A DNA stretch of 64,000 nucleotides from Planctomycetota bacterium (GTDB taxonomy: Bacteria; Planctomycetota; Phycisphaerae; UBA1845): NCBI GenBank assembly GCA_016208685.1, contig JACQXM010000062.1, forward strand, positions 124,001-188,000. Direction: 5' to 3'. A model generated the notes under the pieces. It was not told where the DNA came from, did no database searches, and worked only from the letters and a program-made list of their open reading frames with translations. Below, piece by piece: positions 36,113-45,444 of the stretch. Positions within the stretch are counted from its first letter, which is position 1. Every line of letters begins with the position of its first letter. The position numbers and the translations under genes are program-made.

Positions 36113-38176
36113 CTACGGCGCCGCGTCGCGTTCGACGGCCAATCGGGCCGCGTCCAGCGCCCGCCGTGCTTCGGCATCCTGCGGATTGAGTTCGACGGCG
36201 CGGCGGAGCGGGTCGATCGCTTCGCCCGGCTTCCCTGCCGCCAGCAGCGCACTTCCCAGGTTAAACTGGCCGTCGGCAAGGTTCGGCTCGAGGCGTGCCA
36301 CCTGGCGGTAGCGGGAGATCGCTTCATCCGCCCGTCCGAGCTTCATGAGCGCGGCGGCCAGGTTGTTCAGCGCCGGCACCGAGTGCGGATCGAGGCGCAG
36401 CGCGGACTCGTACTCCGCCACCGCTTCCTGCAACCGTCCCATTCGTCCCAAGGCCACGCCGAGGTTGGTGCGGGTGTCCGCTGCGCGAGGTTGCAGACGC
36501 AGGGCTTCCTCATAGCGCGCCGCGGCGTCGGCATGGGCTCCCAGTTCCAGGTAGGCGTTCCCCAGGTTATTCAGGGCGCCGAAGTGTCGCGGGTCGAGAC
36601 GGAGCGTCTGCCGGTACGCGTCGACGGCCTCGGCGTGCTTCTTCTGCGCCGAGAGCGTCGTGCCCAGGTTGTAATGCGCCTCGATGAAACCGGGCTCGGC
36701 GGCGATTGCGGTGCGACAGCGCGCGACTGCCTCGTCCATGCGACCGCGTTTGGCATACAACACGCCGAGATTGGTGTGGGCCATGGCGGCGCTCGGGTTC
36801 TTGGCGATGGTATCCAGAAACAGCGTTTCCTCGTCCCGATAAATGCCGCCCTGACGCCAGGTGAGCACGCCGCACACAGACAGGATGGCGATCATCGCCA
36901 GACGCACGGTCCAACGGCGGAGCGTGCTCGCGGCGCCGGCCGCCACGAGCCGGGCGCCGTTGAGCGCCGAATGATCGCGCCCGCCCCGGCTCAGTCGACC
37001 GATCACGTACGCGAACAACACGATCGGTGCCAGACTGGCAAGATACTGGAAGTGGTCCGCGACGAAGTAATATCGAAGCGGATAGGTATCCACAAAACCC
37101 AGCGCCGGGAACAGTGTACCGCCGAAGTACAGCGCGGCGACCAGCGGGCCGCGGCCCAAGCGACTCCGGAACGCCAGCAGTCCGACAACCAGCGCCGCCG
37201 CTGAAATGGGGTACAGAAACTGCTGCCAGTTGTGACCGTCAATCGCCCATTTGGGGTAAACGAAGGTCAGGTCAACCGGCCAGAGGAGGTTCTCCAGGTA
37301 AAACCACAGGGCTCGGCCGGCGATCAGGCAGCGCTGCGCGAAGGTGTACATCCACTCCGAACCGGCGGCGCCGACGTTGTGCTTCTCCAGCCAGGCAGTA
37401 AGCGCTCCCGCCGCAGCGCCCACGACCAACAAGGGCGACATGCAAAGCAGTTCGTTACGGGAGATCCGCCCTCGCCGCCACCAGATCAGAAGCAACACCA
37501 CCGCGGGCAGGGAACAGGTAACCGTTTTGGAGAGCAGGGCACAAAGAAAAAGCACGAAGCCCGCGACGTAGACCCGGCCGGCCTTCGCTGCGCTTTCTGG
37601 CCCGGAGGCATCCAGAGCCGCGAACCGGCAGAAAAGCAGGAGCGACGCGAGGTAGAACGCGCCGGAAAGCACGTTCTTGCGCTCGGTGATCCAGGCGACT
37701 GATTCCACATGAACGGGATGCAGGGCAAACAACGCCGCCGCGAACCAGGCCCCGGGCAGCCCCAGACCTCGGAGAATCCGCCACAGCAGCAGGGCATTGA
37801 CAACCTGGAGCAGAACATTCGTGATGTGATACCCGACCGGTTCAAGACCCCAGAGATGGTACTCCACCCAGAAAGTGCTGAACACCAGGGGGTAGTATTG
37901 CACCGTGGCACCGATGTCAAACCAGATGCGGCGCAGGCCGTCGAGGTCATGCAGCAGCGGATTGTCCGTCACATAAACGTCGTCGTCCCATACATATCCG
38001 CAGCGGACCGCCGGCACGTATGCCGCCAGAGTGGCGAGCACCAGCAGCACCGCCAGGACCGCAGTCGGGTTGGGAGTGCGGCGTCGAGGCGCGGAGGATG
38101 TCGATGGCTTTGGCACTGAACTCGTTGCCCCAATGGTCCGGTAGTTCCCTCTCCGGAGATGCAGGCCCGCGGCCAA
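36113..38176 (-). CDS. TMTC-like membrane glycosyltransferase fused to TPR repeats
   Basis: 687 aa from a TTG at 38176, or about 667 from a GTG at 38116. After a short basic N-terminus come about ten membrane helices starting PTAVLAVLLVLATLAAYVPA. The first periplasmic loop YVWDDDVYVTDNPLLHDLDG has the DD/DE-type acidic motif of GT-C (PMT/ArnT-like) transferases, and LFALHPVHVESVAWITERKN is typical of TMTC/DUF1736-type proteins. The last 230 residues are about six TPR repeats (ALNNLGNAYLELGAHADAAA; TRTNLGVALGRMGRLQEAVA). TMTC proteins O-mannosylate exported proteins from a lipid-linked sugar. It follows a paralogue (38198-40507) after 22 bp, so the two are co-transcribed. Confidence 0.87.
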   Translation of the reverse strand: MAAGLHLRRGNYRTIGATSSVPKPSTSSAPRRRTPNPTAVLAVLLVLATLAAYVPAVRCGYVWDDDVYVTDNPLLHDLDGLRRIWFDIGATVQYYPLVFSTFWVEYHLWGLEPVGYHITNVLLQVVNALLLWRILRGLGLPGAWFAAALFALHPVHVESVAWITERKNVLSGAFYLASLLLFCRFAALDASGPESAAKAGRVYVAGFVLFLCALLSKTVTCSLPAVVLLLIWWRRGRISRNELLCMSPLLVVGAAAGALTAWLEKHNVGAAGSEWMYTFAQRCLIAGRALWFYLENLLWPVDLTFVYPKWAIDGHNWQQFLYPISAAALVVGLLAFRSRLGRGPLVAALYFGGTLFPALGFVDTYPLRYYFVADHFQYLASLAPIVLFAYVIGRLSRGGRDHSALNGARLVAAGAASTLRRWTVRLAMIAILSVCGVLTWRQGGIYRDEETLFLDTIAKNPSAAMAHTNLGVLYAKRGRMDEAVARCRTAIAAEPGFIEAHYNLGTTLSAQKKHAEAVDAYRQTLRLDPRHFGALNNLGNAYLELGAHADAAARYEEALRLQPRAADTRTNLGVALGRMGRLQEAVAEYESALRLDPHSVPALNNLAAALMKLGRADEAISRYRQVARLEPNLADGQFNLGSALLAAGKPGEAIDPLRRAVELNPQDAEARRALDAARLAVERDAAP

Positions 38177-38197
38177 CTGAGGGCCGCGAGGCCGTCG

Positions 38198-40507
38198 TCA
38201 CCCTCCGCCGCTTCCCTGCCGCGACATCGCCGCGCGCAGGGCCTCGCGGGCCTCCGTCCCGCCGGGGTTGAGGCGTACGGATTCCTGTAGCGCGCGAATG
38301 GCGTCCGCGGTCTTCCCTTGCTGCTCCAGAACCAGTCCCAGGCCGTAGAAGGCAGTCGCATGGCCGGGATTGGCGGCGACCGCCGCCCGGTATGCCGCAA
38401 GCGCCTCATCGAGCTTGCCCTGCTGGCGGAGGATGTTCCCCAGGTTGGTATGGGCATTGGCGTGTCCGGGGTTCAGGTCGACCGCCTGCTGATACGCCCG
38501 GACCGCCTCCTCCAGGCGGTTTTGTCGCTGCAGGGCGTTGCCCAGGTTGTTGTGAGTCGACGCCTGCCGCGGATCGATGCGCAGCGACTCCTGGTAGGCG
38601 GCGATGGCCTCCTCCAATCGGCCCTGGCGGAGCATCGCGTTGCCGATGCTGTAATGCGCCTCGGCGTAGTGGGGGTTGATCCGCAACGCTTCGCGATACG
38701 ATTGCAGTGCCTCGTCGAAGCGGCCCAGTTCGCTCAGGGCGTTACCGAGGAAGTACCAGGCGAGCGGATTGCGCGCGTCGCTTCGCAGAACCGCGCGCAA
38801 CTCCGCTACTCCCTCGTCCAGCCTGCCCTGCCGCGCCAGCGCGTCGCCCAGGCTGATGCGGACCAGCGGGTGAAGGGGGTCGATGCGCTGGGTCTCGCGA
38901 TACTCGGCGATTCCCTCCTCGAACCGTCCCATCTTGATGAGCACGCTGCCCAGGTTGTAGCGCGCGTTGGCGTAGTCCGGCTTGAGCCGGAGCGCCTCGC
39001 GGTAGTGCCGCACCGCGTCCTCGCGCCGCCCCATGGCGTCGTGAATCGTCCCCAGGTTGTCGTGGGCCCGCGGATTCTCGGGGTGCTTGGCCGCCACATC
39101 GTTCCACATGGCAAGGTCGCTGTGGTAGTCGCGGTTCCGACGCACGGTACCCGTGGTCAGAACCACAACCAGCGCCATCGCCGTTACGCCCAACGCCGCA
39201 CGCACCGCCATCGGCGAAGGCACCAGCCTGCGGCGCGCCGCAATCGCTCCCAGGCGCCAGGCCCCCAGCACGGCAACCGCCACGATCGCGGCCAGGGGAA
39301 GATACATGCGGTGCTCGAAGATGGTGTCACGAATGGGAATCACGCTCGAGGTGGGGGCGAGGATCACGAAGAACCACGCGCCGACGAATCCGTACCATCT
39401 TCTGCGGATCAACCCCCACGCCGTTCCCGCCGCGAGTGCCGCCAATATGGCACCGCAGGGAACCAGCACTCCGGGCGAACGCACCACCGGCCAGCCGTAA
39501 TCCAGGCACAACGGGTGCGGCCAGATGGCCAGGCGAAGGTAGTACGCCACCGCCCAGATTTGCGTCAAAGCGTAGTCCAGCGGTGTGATGTTCTTGTAGG
39601 CGAAACCCACCGTGGCTCCCGGCCGCGGGTCGGCGCTCAGTACGCTGCGCACCACGCCGCATGCCGCCAGCACACCCCAGGTCGCCGTCAGGGCGGCGTA
39701 GAAACCCCATCGCTTCCGCAAAGCAGCCACGAACGAACCGGCGACGAACGTCCGGTCGTACAACCAAACCATGAGGGGAGCGGTCACCATGACCGCCTTG
39801 GTTCCCATCCCCGCGGCACACGCGCCCGCGGCGAGTGCCAGCCAGCCTCCGGGCCGCCGGGCGTCCACACCGCGGAGGAAGCAGTAGATGGTCAGCAGGT
39901 AGAACAACCCCATCATCGACTCGCCGCGCTGGATGACGTAGGTCACGCTCTGTGTCTGAAGGGGATGGACGGCCCAGAGGAGCGCCACGGACAACCCGAG
40001 CCAGGTCGCCGGCCCGGCGCCGGCACGCGCCCCCGGCACCCCGCCTCCGCCCGGCCCCATCGCCCTCACCAGCGTCCGCCGAACCACGCCGAAGAGCGCC
40101 AGCGCCGCAAGCGCGTGCACGCCGACATTGACCGCGTGGTAGCCCCAGGGGTTCAACCCACCCAAGGCATAGTTAATCGCCAGCGTCAGTTCGACCACCG
40201 GCCGCTGGCTGCTCCTCAACCAACCGCCCGGCGGCCAGAGCTGCCGGATCGCCTGGTTATTAACGATGAACCGATCCTCGTCGAAGAGAAACACTCCGGC
40301 GAAGCTGCTGTGATAGGCGACGAGGACGGCCGCGAGAATCGCCGCCGGGGGCAGCCAGCGCGCCAACACGCCGCCCGCCGGCCCGGGCAACGCCGCATCG
40401 CTTGCTCCGCCCCGCCCGCGCCGTGGCGAGGGTTGTGTACGCTGCGTGGAATCCTTCTTCACCGGCACTATGATATCCGGTATTGCGCCGGATTCCGAGC
40501 AGCGCAT
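38198..40507 (-). CDS. TMTC-like membrane glycosyltransferase fused to TPR repeats (paralogue)
   Basis: About 769 aa with the ATG at 40507; a GTG at 40468 or an earlier start is possible, and the N-terminus is not settled. Membrane helices begin WLPPAAILAAVLVAYHSSFA; the acidic loop is GVFLFDEDRFIVNNQAIRQL, and LLWAVHPLQTQSVTYVIQRG is the conserved intramembrane block. The C-terminal 300 residues hold about eight TPRs (AHYSIGNAMLRQGRLEEAIA; THNNLGNALQRQNRLEEAVR). Same architecture as its downstream neighbour. The start region is divergent from the GT2 gene, with about 70 bp between likely starts. Confidence 0.85.
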   Translation of the reverse strand: MRCSESGAIPDIIVPVKKDSTQRTQPSPRRGRGGASDAALPGPAGGVLARWLPPAAILAAVLVAYHSSFAGVFLFDEDRFIVNNQAIRQLWPPGGWLRSSQRPVVELTLAINYALGGLNPWGYHAVNVGVHALAALALFGVVRRTLVRAMGPGGGGVPGARAGAGPATWLGLSVALLWAVHPLQTQSVTYVIQRGESMMGLFYLLTIYCFLRGVDARRPGGWLALAAGACAAGMGTKAVMVTAPLMVWLYDRTFVAGSFVAALRKRWGFYAALTATWGVLAACGVVRSVLSADPRPGATVGFAYKNITPLDYALTQIWAVAYYLRLAIWPHPLCLDYGWPVVRSPGVLVPCGAILAALAAGTAWGLIRRRWYGFVGAWFFVILAPTSSVIPIRDTIFEHRMYLPLAAIVAVAVLGAWRLGAIAARRRLVPSPMAVRAALGVTAMALVVVLTTGTVRRNRDYHSDLAMWNDVAAKHPENPRAHDNLGTIHDAMGRREDAVRHYREALRLKPDYANARYNLGSVLIKMGRFEEGIAEYRETQRIDPLHPLVRISLGDALARQGRLDEGVAELRAVLRSDARNPLAWYFLGNALSELGRFDEALQSYREALRINPHYAEAHYSIGNAMLRQGRLEEAIAAYQESLRIDPRQASTHNNLGNALQRQNRLEEAVRAYQQAVDLNPGHANAHTNLGNILRQQGKLDEALAAYRAAVAANPGHATAFYGLGLVLEQQGKTADAIRALQESVRLNPGGTEAREALRAAMSRQGSGGG

Positions 40508-40575
40508 CGGAAATCGCGGCCGGGACGCCGACGCGTGGTCCTTGCGCCGCACGCGCCGTCGAACCTCCGGGCCCT

Positions 40576-41319
40576 GTGACGATTTCGGATCCCTCCGTGA
40601 CCGAACCGACCACCGACACTTCGCCGCCACTGACGCCCGCGACCCGCGATTGCGTGTTTATCGTTATTCCGGCATACAACGAGGCGGAAAGGATCGGCAG
40701 GACCGTCGCCGAAATGCGAGCCGAGTACCCCCAGGTGGTGGTGGTGGACGACGGCTCGAGCGATGCGACGGCGGCGGCGGCCGCGACGGCCGGCGCGCAA
40801 GTCCTGCGCCACGTCATCAACCGCGGACAAGGCGCGGCGCTGCAAACCGGGATCGAATACGCCCTGCGCCGGGGCGCCGGCTTCGTGGTCACCTTCGACG
40901 CCGACGGACAACACGACGTGGCGGACGTGGCCGGGCTGCTGTCCCCGATCCTGCGCGGGGAGTGCGACATTACGCTGGGATCGCGCTTCCTGGGCGGCGC
41001 CGAGGGTCTGCCGCGGACCCGTCGTGCGCTGCTCCGCGCCGCGGTGCTGTTCACGCGCCTGATCAGCCGCGTGCGCCTCACCGATACCCACAACGGCCTG
41101 CGCGCCTTCTCCCGGCGTGCCGCGGCCAAGCTCGACATTACGCTCGACCGAATGGCCCACGCCAGCGAGATCATCGACCAGATCCGGCGCAGCGGCCTGC
41201 CGTTTCGCGAGGTCCCCGTGCGCATCCGCTATACCGCGTATTCGCTGGCCAAAGGACAATCGGCGCGCGGGGCGCTGCGCATCCTCTTCGATTATCTGCT
41301 TCGGAGATTTACGGAATGA
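40576..41319 (+). CDS. GT2-family glycosyltransferase, dolichyl-phosphate-mannose-synthase-like
   Basis: 247 aa from a GTG at 40576. GT-A fold motifs: VFIVIPAYNEAERIGRTVAE, VVVVDDGSSDAT, NRGQGAALQTGIEYAL, FVVTFDADGQHD (the DxD-like site), ITLGSRFLGGAEGLPRTRR, RLTDTHNGLRAFSRRAA, and the C-terminal EVPVRIRYTAYSLAKGQ. These enzymes transfer a sugar from a nucleotide donor to polyprenyl phosphate. The product could feed the divergent TMTC-like enzymes, which need a lipid-linked mannose-type donor. The stop overlaps the start of the DUF2304 gene (ATGA). Confidence 0.9.
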   Translation: MTISDPSVTEPTTDTSPPLTPATRDCVFIVIPAYNEAERIGRTVAEMRAEYPQVVVVDDGSSDATAAAAATAGAQVLRHVINRGQGAALQTGIEYALRRGAGFVVTFDADGQHDVADVAGLLSPILRGECDITLGSRFLGGAEGLPRTRRALLRAAVLFTRLISRVRLTDTHNGLRAFSRRAAAKLDITLDRMAHASEIIDQIRRSGLPFREVPVRIRYTAYSLAKGQSARGALRILFDYLLRRFTE

Positions 41320-41723
41320 GCCTCCAGACGCTCAATACGTTCCAGGTCGTTGCTTTGCCGGTGCTGCTGCTGCTCTTTGCGGGCAGCGTGGCAACGGCGA
41401 TCCGTCGTCCGGGATCGCGACGGGCGGGGACGCTCTGGGCGCTGGTTTGGCTGGCGGCCGGCGTTGCCATCGCGCGGCCCAAACTCACGACGGCCGCGGC
41501 GGCGTGGCTGGGTATCGGCCGCGGGACGGATCTGGTCCTGTACTGCGCCGTGCTGGTGATGCTCATCGGGTTCTGGATGACCTACACACGACTGCGGCGA
41601 CTCAGCCGAGAGATCACCCTGCTTACGCGGAACCTGGCGCTCCGCCAGGCGGGGGAGCCAGGCGGCGCGCCGAACGCCGGTGAGCGACACGACGATGAGC
41701 CACGCAACCGCGCGATAACCTGA
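41316..41723 (+). CDS. DUF2304-family small membrane protein
   Basis: 135 aa, starting in the ATGA overlap with the GT2 stop (translational coupling). Three membrane helices (FQVVALPVLLLLFAGSVATA; AGTLWALVWLAAGVAIARP; LVLYCAVLVMLIGFWMTYTR) are followed by a cytoplasmic helix (LRRLSREITLLTRNLALRQ), the standard DUF2304 layout. Members usually lie beside polyprenyl-phosphate glycosyltransferases and probably hold them at the membrane. The last 20 residues are acidic and not conserved. Confidence 0.85.
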   Translation: MSLQTLNTFQVVALPVLLLLFAGSVATAIRRPGSRRAGTLWALVWLAAGVAIARPKLTTAAAAWLGIGRGTDLVLYCAVLVMLIGFWMTYTRLRRLSREITLLTRNLALRQAGEPGGAPNAGERHDDEPRNRAIT

Positions 41724-41753
41724 AGGCCCTTGGCCAAACGCCGGTGCCAAGGT

Positions 41754-41804
41754 GTGGCACGGGCACCTTGCCCGTGACATCATGGGCTCGAAGCCCAAGC
41801 CACG
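41754..41804. repeat. Dispersed palindromic repeat, type A (copy 2)
   Basis: CACGGGCACCTTGCCCGTG and ATGGGCTCGAAGCCCA hairpins followed by GCCACGA, the same order as at 3539-3594. It lies in the 244-bp gap between the DUF2304 gene and the ABC1-kinase gene. Confidence 0.8.
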
Positions 41805-41967
41805 AATTCCGCCCCCGGCTGCGAAGGCGTTCGGCGCCGTGGCCGGCGCGGCGACGGCTCGCCTTCGCGTAGTACCGACATGATCCCAGGCTTGGCCCGA
41901 ACCGACCCCTTCCAGAACGTCCCGGTCACCCCATGATTAGATGCGGTTGCCCTGGTTCGATGCCGCC

Positions 41968-43674
41968 TCAGTGCAGCCTTCCGCTACGGAAGATCGCCCA
42001 GCTCAGGCCCAGGCCCAGCACGCCGGCGATCAGGTAACCCACGATGCCGAAGTACTGGAACTTGATGTCGAACACCGTCAGCGAGGTGTTGGCGCTCACC
42101 ACCACCGAGCTGCCCACGATGATGGCGGCGATCACCACGGAAAACGCCAGACGATTGCTGGAGCGATCCAGCTCATTGGTGAGCCGGTCGATGTTCTCGT
42201 GACGGATGCGGAGCCGCCAGCCGCCGGCGGCCAGGCGCCGCATCCCTTCGCGCAACTGTCCCGGCGCCTGCCGGGCGATGCTCAACAGATGCCAGCTCCA
42301 CAGCGCCGCGCCGCGCGCCAGCCGCGGCGGCGAGAGCCGCTCGCGCAGCACCTTGCGCAGTCGCTCGTCGAGCAGCTCGAGCATGATGAGCTCCGGGTCC
42401 AGACGGGCGCAGATGCCCGCCACCAGCCCCATGGCCTTAAAGAGCATGAGGACGTCGCGCGGCACAACGACGTCGTGGTGGCGCACCACCTCGGAGAATT
42501 CGCTCATCAGCGTCCCGGGATCCAGCCGCTTGAGTGGTAGTCCGTAGTACTTGTCCAGCAGCGTCTGCAAAGCGCGGTGAAGCTGTCGACGATCGGTCTC
42601 CGCACCCAGCGCGCCGAGATCGGCCAGCCCGTCGATCACCACGTCCACTTCGCGGCTCACCGCCCCGTACACCAGCACCACGATCTGCGTCATCACATCG
42701 TCGGTGATGCCTCCCGTCTGCCCGAAGTCGATCAGTCCCACGGTGGCCGGCGGATCGATCAGCAGGTTTCCCGGATGCGGGTCGGCGTGAAACACGCCCA
42801 GCTCGAAGACCTGCTTCAGGAAGCACTCGGCGATGCGCCGCGCGATCAGCCTGCGATCGACGTAAATACCCTCAACGTCCGCGCCATCCGTCAGGGCACT
42901 GGCGTTGGTGCCCGAAAGCGCCTCCAGCGTCAGCACCCGCGGCCCGGTCAGATCCCAATACACGCGCGGGATGCGGATGCCTTCATCTCCCGCGAAGGCG
43001 CGCGCGAACCGTGAGGTCGCCGACGCCTCGTTGATGTAGTCCAGCTCCCGGGTGAGCATTTGCTCCAGTTCCGCCACCAGCAGCGTCGGGCGGTAGACGT
43101 TGAGTTCCGGCACCAGGCTTTCGAGCGACTGGGCCAGCCACGCCAGAAGCTGCATGTCGAGCTTGATGACGTCCTCGATCCCCGGTCGGCGGACCTTCAC
43201 CACGAGCTGCGTGCCGTCCCTGGCGACGGCGCGATGCACCTGTCCGATGGACCCACTGGCGATAGGGGTGGATTCGATGAAGGCGAAGCATTCCTCGACG
43301 GGCCGCCCGAGTTCCTTGGCGATGGACTGCAGCGCGACGGCGCCGTCGAACGGGGCCACGTCGTCCTGAAGCCGCCGAAGCTCCCCCAGCACGTCTGCCG
43401 GCACCACGTCCGGTCGGGTGCTCAACAACTGCCCGAGCTTGATGAACGTCGGGCCCAGTTCGGTACAGATATCAACGATGTGCCTGCCGATCGAGGTGGG
43501 GGTTTCCGCGGTTTCCGGCCGGCGCTTGCCGCGACGGAGCATCCAGACAGGGACGAATCGAGCCAGGTTGATCCGCGCCACCACGTGCCCGAACCCGTGC
43601 TGAGTGAGCACCATTGCCACCTGCCGCAGGCGATTGAGGCTCCGGACGCTGCGCGTGAACTGCAAGGGGGTCAT
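41968..43674 (-). CDS. ABC1/UbiB/AarF-family atypical kinase
   Basis: 568 aa from the ATG at 43674 (MTPLQFTRSVRSLNRL). Family signatures: ELGPTFIKLGQLLSTRPDVV (KxGQ motif), SGSIGQVHRAVARDGTQLVV ending in the VKVRRPG lysine, LTRELDYINEASATSRFARA, the catalytic loop GVFHADPHPGNLLI and the metal motif GLIDFGQTGG. Two C-terminal membrane helices (LAFSVVIAAIIVGSSVVVSA; GIVGYLIAGVLGLGLSWAIF) match bacterial UbiB topology. UbiB supports quinone biosynthesis or lipid handling through ATPase activity. No other quinone genes lie nearby. Confidence 0.92.
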   Translation of the reverse strand: MTPLQFTRSVRSLNRLRQVAMVLTQHGFGHVVARINLARFVPVWMLRRGKRRPETAETPTSIGRHIVDICTELGPTFIKLGQLLSTRPDVVPADVLGELRRLQDDVAPFDGAVALQSIAKELGRPVEECFAFIESTPIASGSIGQVHRAVARDGTQLVVKVRRPGIEDVIKLDMQLLAWLAQSLESLVPELNVYRPTLLVAELEQMLTRELDYINEASATSRFARAFAGDEGIRIPRVYWDLTGPRVLTLEALSGTNASALTDGADVEGIYVDRRLIARRIAECFLKQVFELGVFHADPHPGNLLIDPPATVGLIDFGQTGGITDDVMTQIVVLVYGAVSREVDVVIDGLADLGALGAETDRRQLHRALQTLLDKYYGLPLKRLDPGTLMSEFSEVVRHHDVVVPRDVLMLFKAMGLVAGICARLDPELIMLELLDERLRKVLRERLSPPRLARGAALWSWHLLSIARQAPGQLREGMRRLAAGGWRLRIRHENIDRLTNELDRSSNRLAFSVVIAAIIVGSSVVVSANTSLTVFDIKFQYFGIVGYLIAGVLGLGLSWAIFRSGRLH

Positions 43675-44000
43675 GGGAGGTAGCGTCGCCGGGCGGCGGC
43701 GAACCGTCAAACGGGCACCGTTGGCCGCACCGGGACCCACCGTTGTTCCCGTGAAACGCCGGACTGTATTATCGGAACCAACGATCCTGCGCGGTCGCGC
43801 GCGGAGGATGCGGCAGACATTTCGGGCCAGAGTCGCGCCGGCGGGGTTCGGCGGCGACTCCTCTGGCGTGTCTCTGTGGCGCGGGCGGGGTGTTCCCGCT
43901 CCGTGCCCAAGCGGCGGAAGCTACGGTAGCCTGGGTGTCGATTCCGATACACCTGTGCTTACGACATTCGACCGGTCATCCCTTTGAAAGGAAACGCATC
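43675..44000. other. Intergenic region between divergent ABC1-kinase and secreted-protein genes
   Basis: 326 bp. It should contain promoters for both divergent genes. I see no convincing promoter box or repeat. The ribosome-binding site AAAGGAAA lies just before 44001. Confidence 0.5.
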
Positions 44001-45194
44001 ATGGTACGGGCATTAGCAGCGGCGGCGGTCGCCTCGCTGGTTCTGGCGGCGACGGCCTCAGCAGCGGAACTCAATGTGAGCGTTACGGACGCCGCGGGCA
44101 ACAGCGTCACGCAGGTCCAACCGGGCGCCACGGTGAACTACAAGGTCACCGGCCAGCTCAGCGACACCAGCAACGAAGGCTTGGCGCTTTTCGGCTTCGA
44201 TCTCGAGCTTACCGGCCCGGGCGGGACGGTGGCGCTTCCCAAGGCCGGCATCCCGACGACAGTCCCGATGAACAACTTCGTGATCCCGCTGGGCATTTCC
44301 AACCCCGGCACGGTCACGCAGGACGACGGCTACGGCGGAACCATCATCGCCGGCAAGCTGGTGCAATGCGGCGGCGGTCAGAACACCATCAAGAACACCA
44401 TCGCCAACGCCGACTTCCCCATCGGCACGCCGATCCTCGGCGTGGCCAAGGGCAGCGCGCAGGTGCTGCTCACCGGCAGCTTTACCGCGCCGGCAGTGGA
44501 AGCCCAATACACGCTGACGCTCTCCGCGCTCTTCGGCAACGTGATCCGCGCCGGTGAGGTGATTACGAATCCGTTCCTGGCGACCGATGCCCTGGGCAAC
44601 AGTCCCACCATCGGTAACCTCACGATCAACGTGGTGAGCTGCGTGCCGGACATCGCGGGGACCTCGGTTCCGGCGCAGAACACGCTGGACGCGCGTTATC
44701 CGCACGACATTAACAACGCGGCCCTCAAGTTCGGCTACGACACTTTCGACGTGGACGTGCCCGGCAGCGCCCTGGCGTGCTCGTTGGCGCCGGCGTCGTT
44801 CAGCGTCGCGGAGGTGGGCGGCGACGGCACCGCGCCCGGCATCGCCAGCGTGGTGCAGGTGGATGCGGACACCGTTCGCATTACGCTCGACGCCAAGATT
44901 GAGCCGCAGGCCTGGACGGTGATCTCGCCGGTGGGCGCCAACTCCGCCAAGAAGCTCTGCTACGGCTTCCTGCCCGGCGACGTGAACGGCAGCCGGGCCA
45001 GCAACGCGCAGGACATCACGGCGATCGTGAACGCCCTGAACAACGCCGTCCCGCGGCCGATCTCCTCCACGGACATCAACCGCAGCGGCGCCGCCAACGC
45101 CCAGGACATCACCGCCCTGGTGAACCTGCTGAACGGTGCCGCGGCCTTTGACCCGTGGCTGAACCGGACAATCGCCGCGTCGCCCTGCCCGTAA
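44001..45194 (+). CDS. Secreted protein with C-terminal dockerin-like repeats
   Basis: 397 aa from the ATG at 44001 with AAAGGAAACGCATC upstream. Signal peptide MVRALAAAAVASLVLAATAS ending before AELN. Residues about 20-225 form a beta-sandwich, cohesin-like in style (VQPGATVNYKVTGQLSDTSN; ALFGFDLELTGPGG), and a second beta region reaches about 315. The C-terminus has two dockerin-type half-repeats (GDVNGSRASNAQDITAIVNA and DINRSGAANAQDITALVNLL), which normally bind calcium. A strong terminator follows at 45240. A cohesin/dockerin-like adhesion role is likely; the partner is unknown. Confidence 0.8.
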   Translation: MVRALAAAAVASLVLAATASAAELNVSVTDAAGNSVTQVQPGATVNYKVTGQLSDTSNEGLALFGFDLELTGPGGTVALPKAGIPTTVPMNNFVIPLGISNPGTVTQDDGYGGTIIAGKLVQCGGGQNTIKNTIANADFPIGTPILGVAKGSAQVLLTGSFTAPAVEAQYTLTLSALFGNVIRAGEVITNPFLATDALGNSPTIGNLTINVVSCVPDIAGTSVPAQNTLDARYPHDINNAALKFGYDTFDVDVPGSALACSLAPASFSVAEVGGDGTAPGIASVVQVDADTVRITLDAKIEPQAWTVISPVGANSAKKLCYGFLPGDVNGSRASNAQDITAIVNALNNAVPRPISSTDINRSGAANAQDITALVNLLNGAAAFDPWLNRTIAASPCP

Positions 45195-45239
45195 GGGCGC
45201 GCGAGCCAGGGGCGCCGAAGCGCCCGGATTACATGCAGC

Positions 45240-45282
45240 GTGCCCCGGTCGGGTATTCGCCCGGCCGGGGCACCGCCTTTTT
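45240..45282 (+). terminator. Rho-independent terminator
   Basis: GC-rich hairpin (GTGCCCCGG...CCGGGGCAC with inner CGGG/CCCG and a short loop) followed after four bases by TTTTT, 46 bp past the stop of the dockerin-like gene. Confidence 0.85.
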
Positions 45283-45444
45283 AGGTCCGGCGTCCTGTGC
45301 GTGGCGGCATCGTGTTCGTCGCGTGCTGCGGCGGTACTCGCCAAGCCTCGCGGCGCGCGGTAGGATTCGCGACGCGCGAACGGATACGGAGTCGGTCGCG
45401 TCAACGAAAACCTCCGAAACCGAAACTCGACAGGAGTACGTAGC

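Noticed and set aside
40446..41315. In-frame 5' extension of the DUF2304 gene
   Set aside because: It runs across the GT2 gene in another frame; the ATGA overlap at 41316 gives the natural start.
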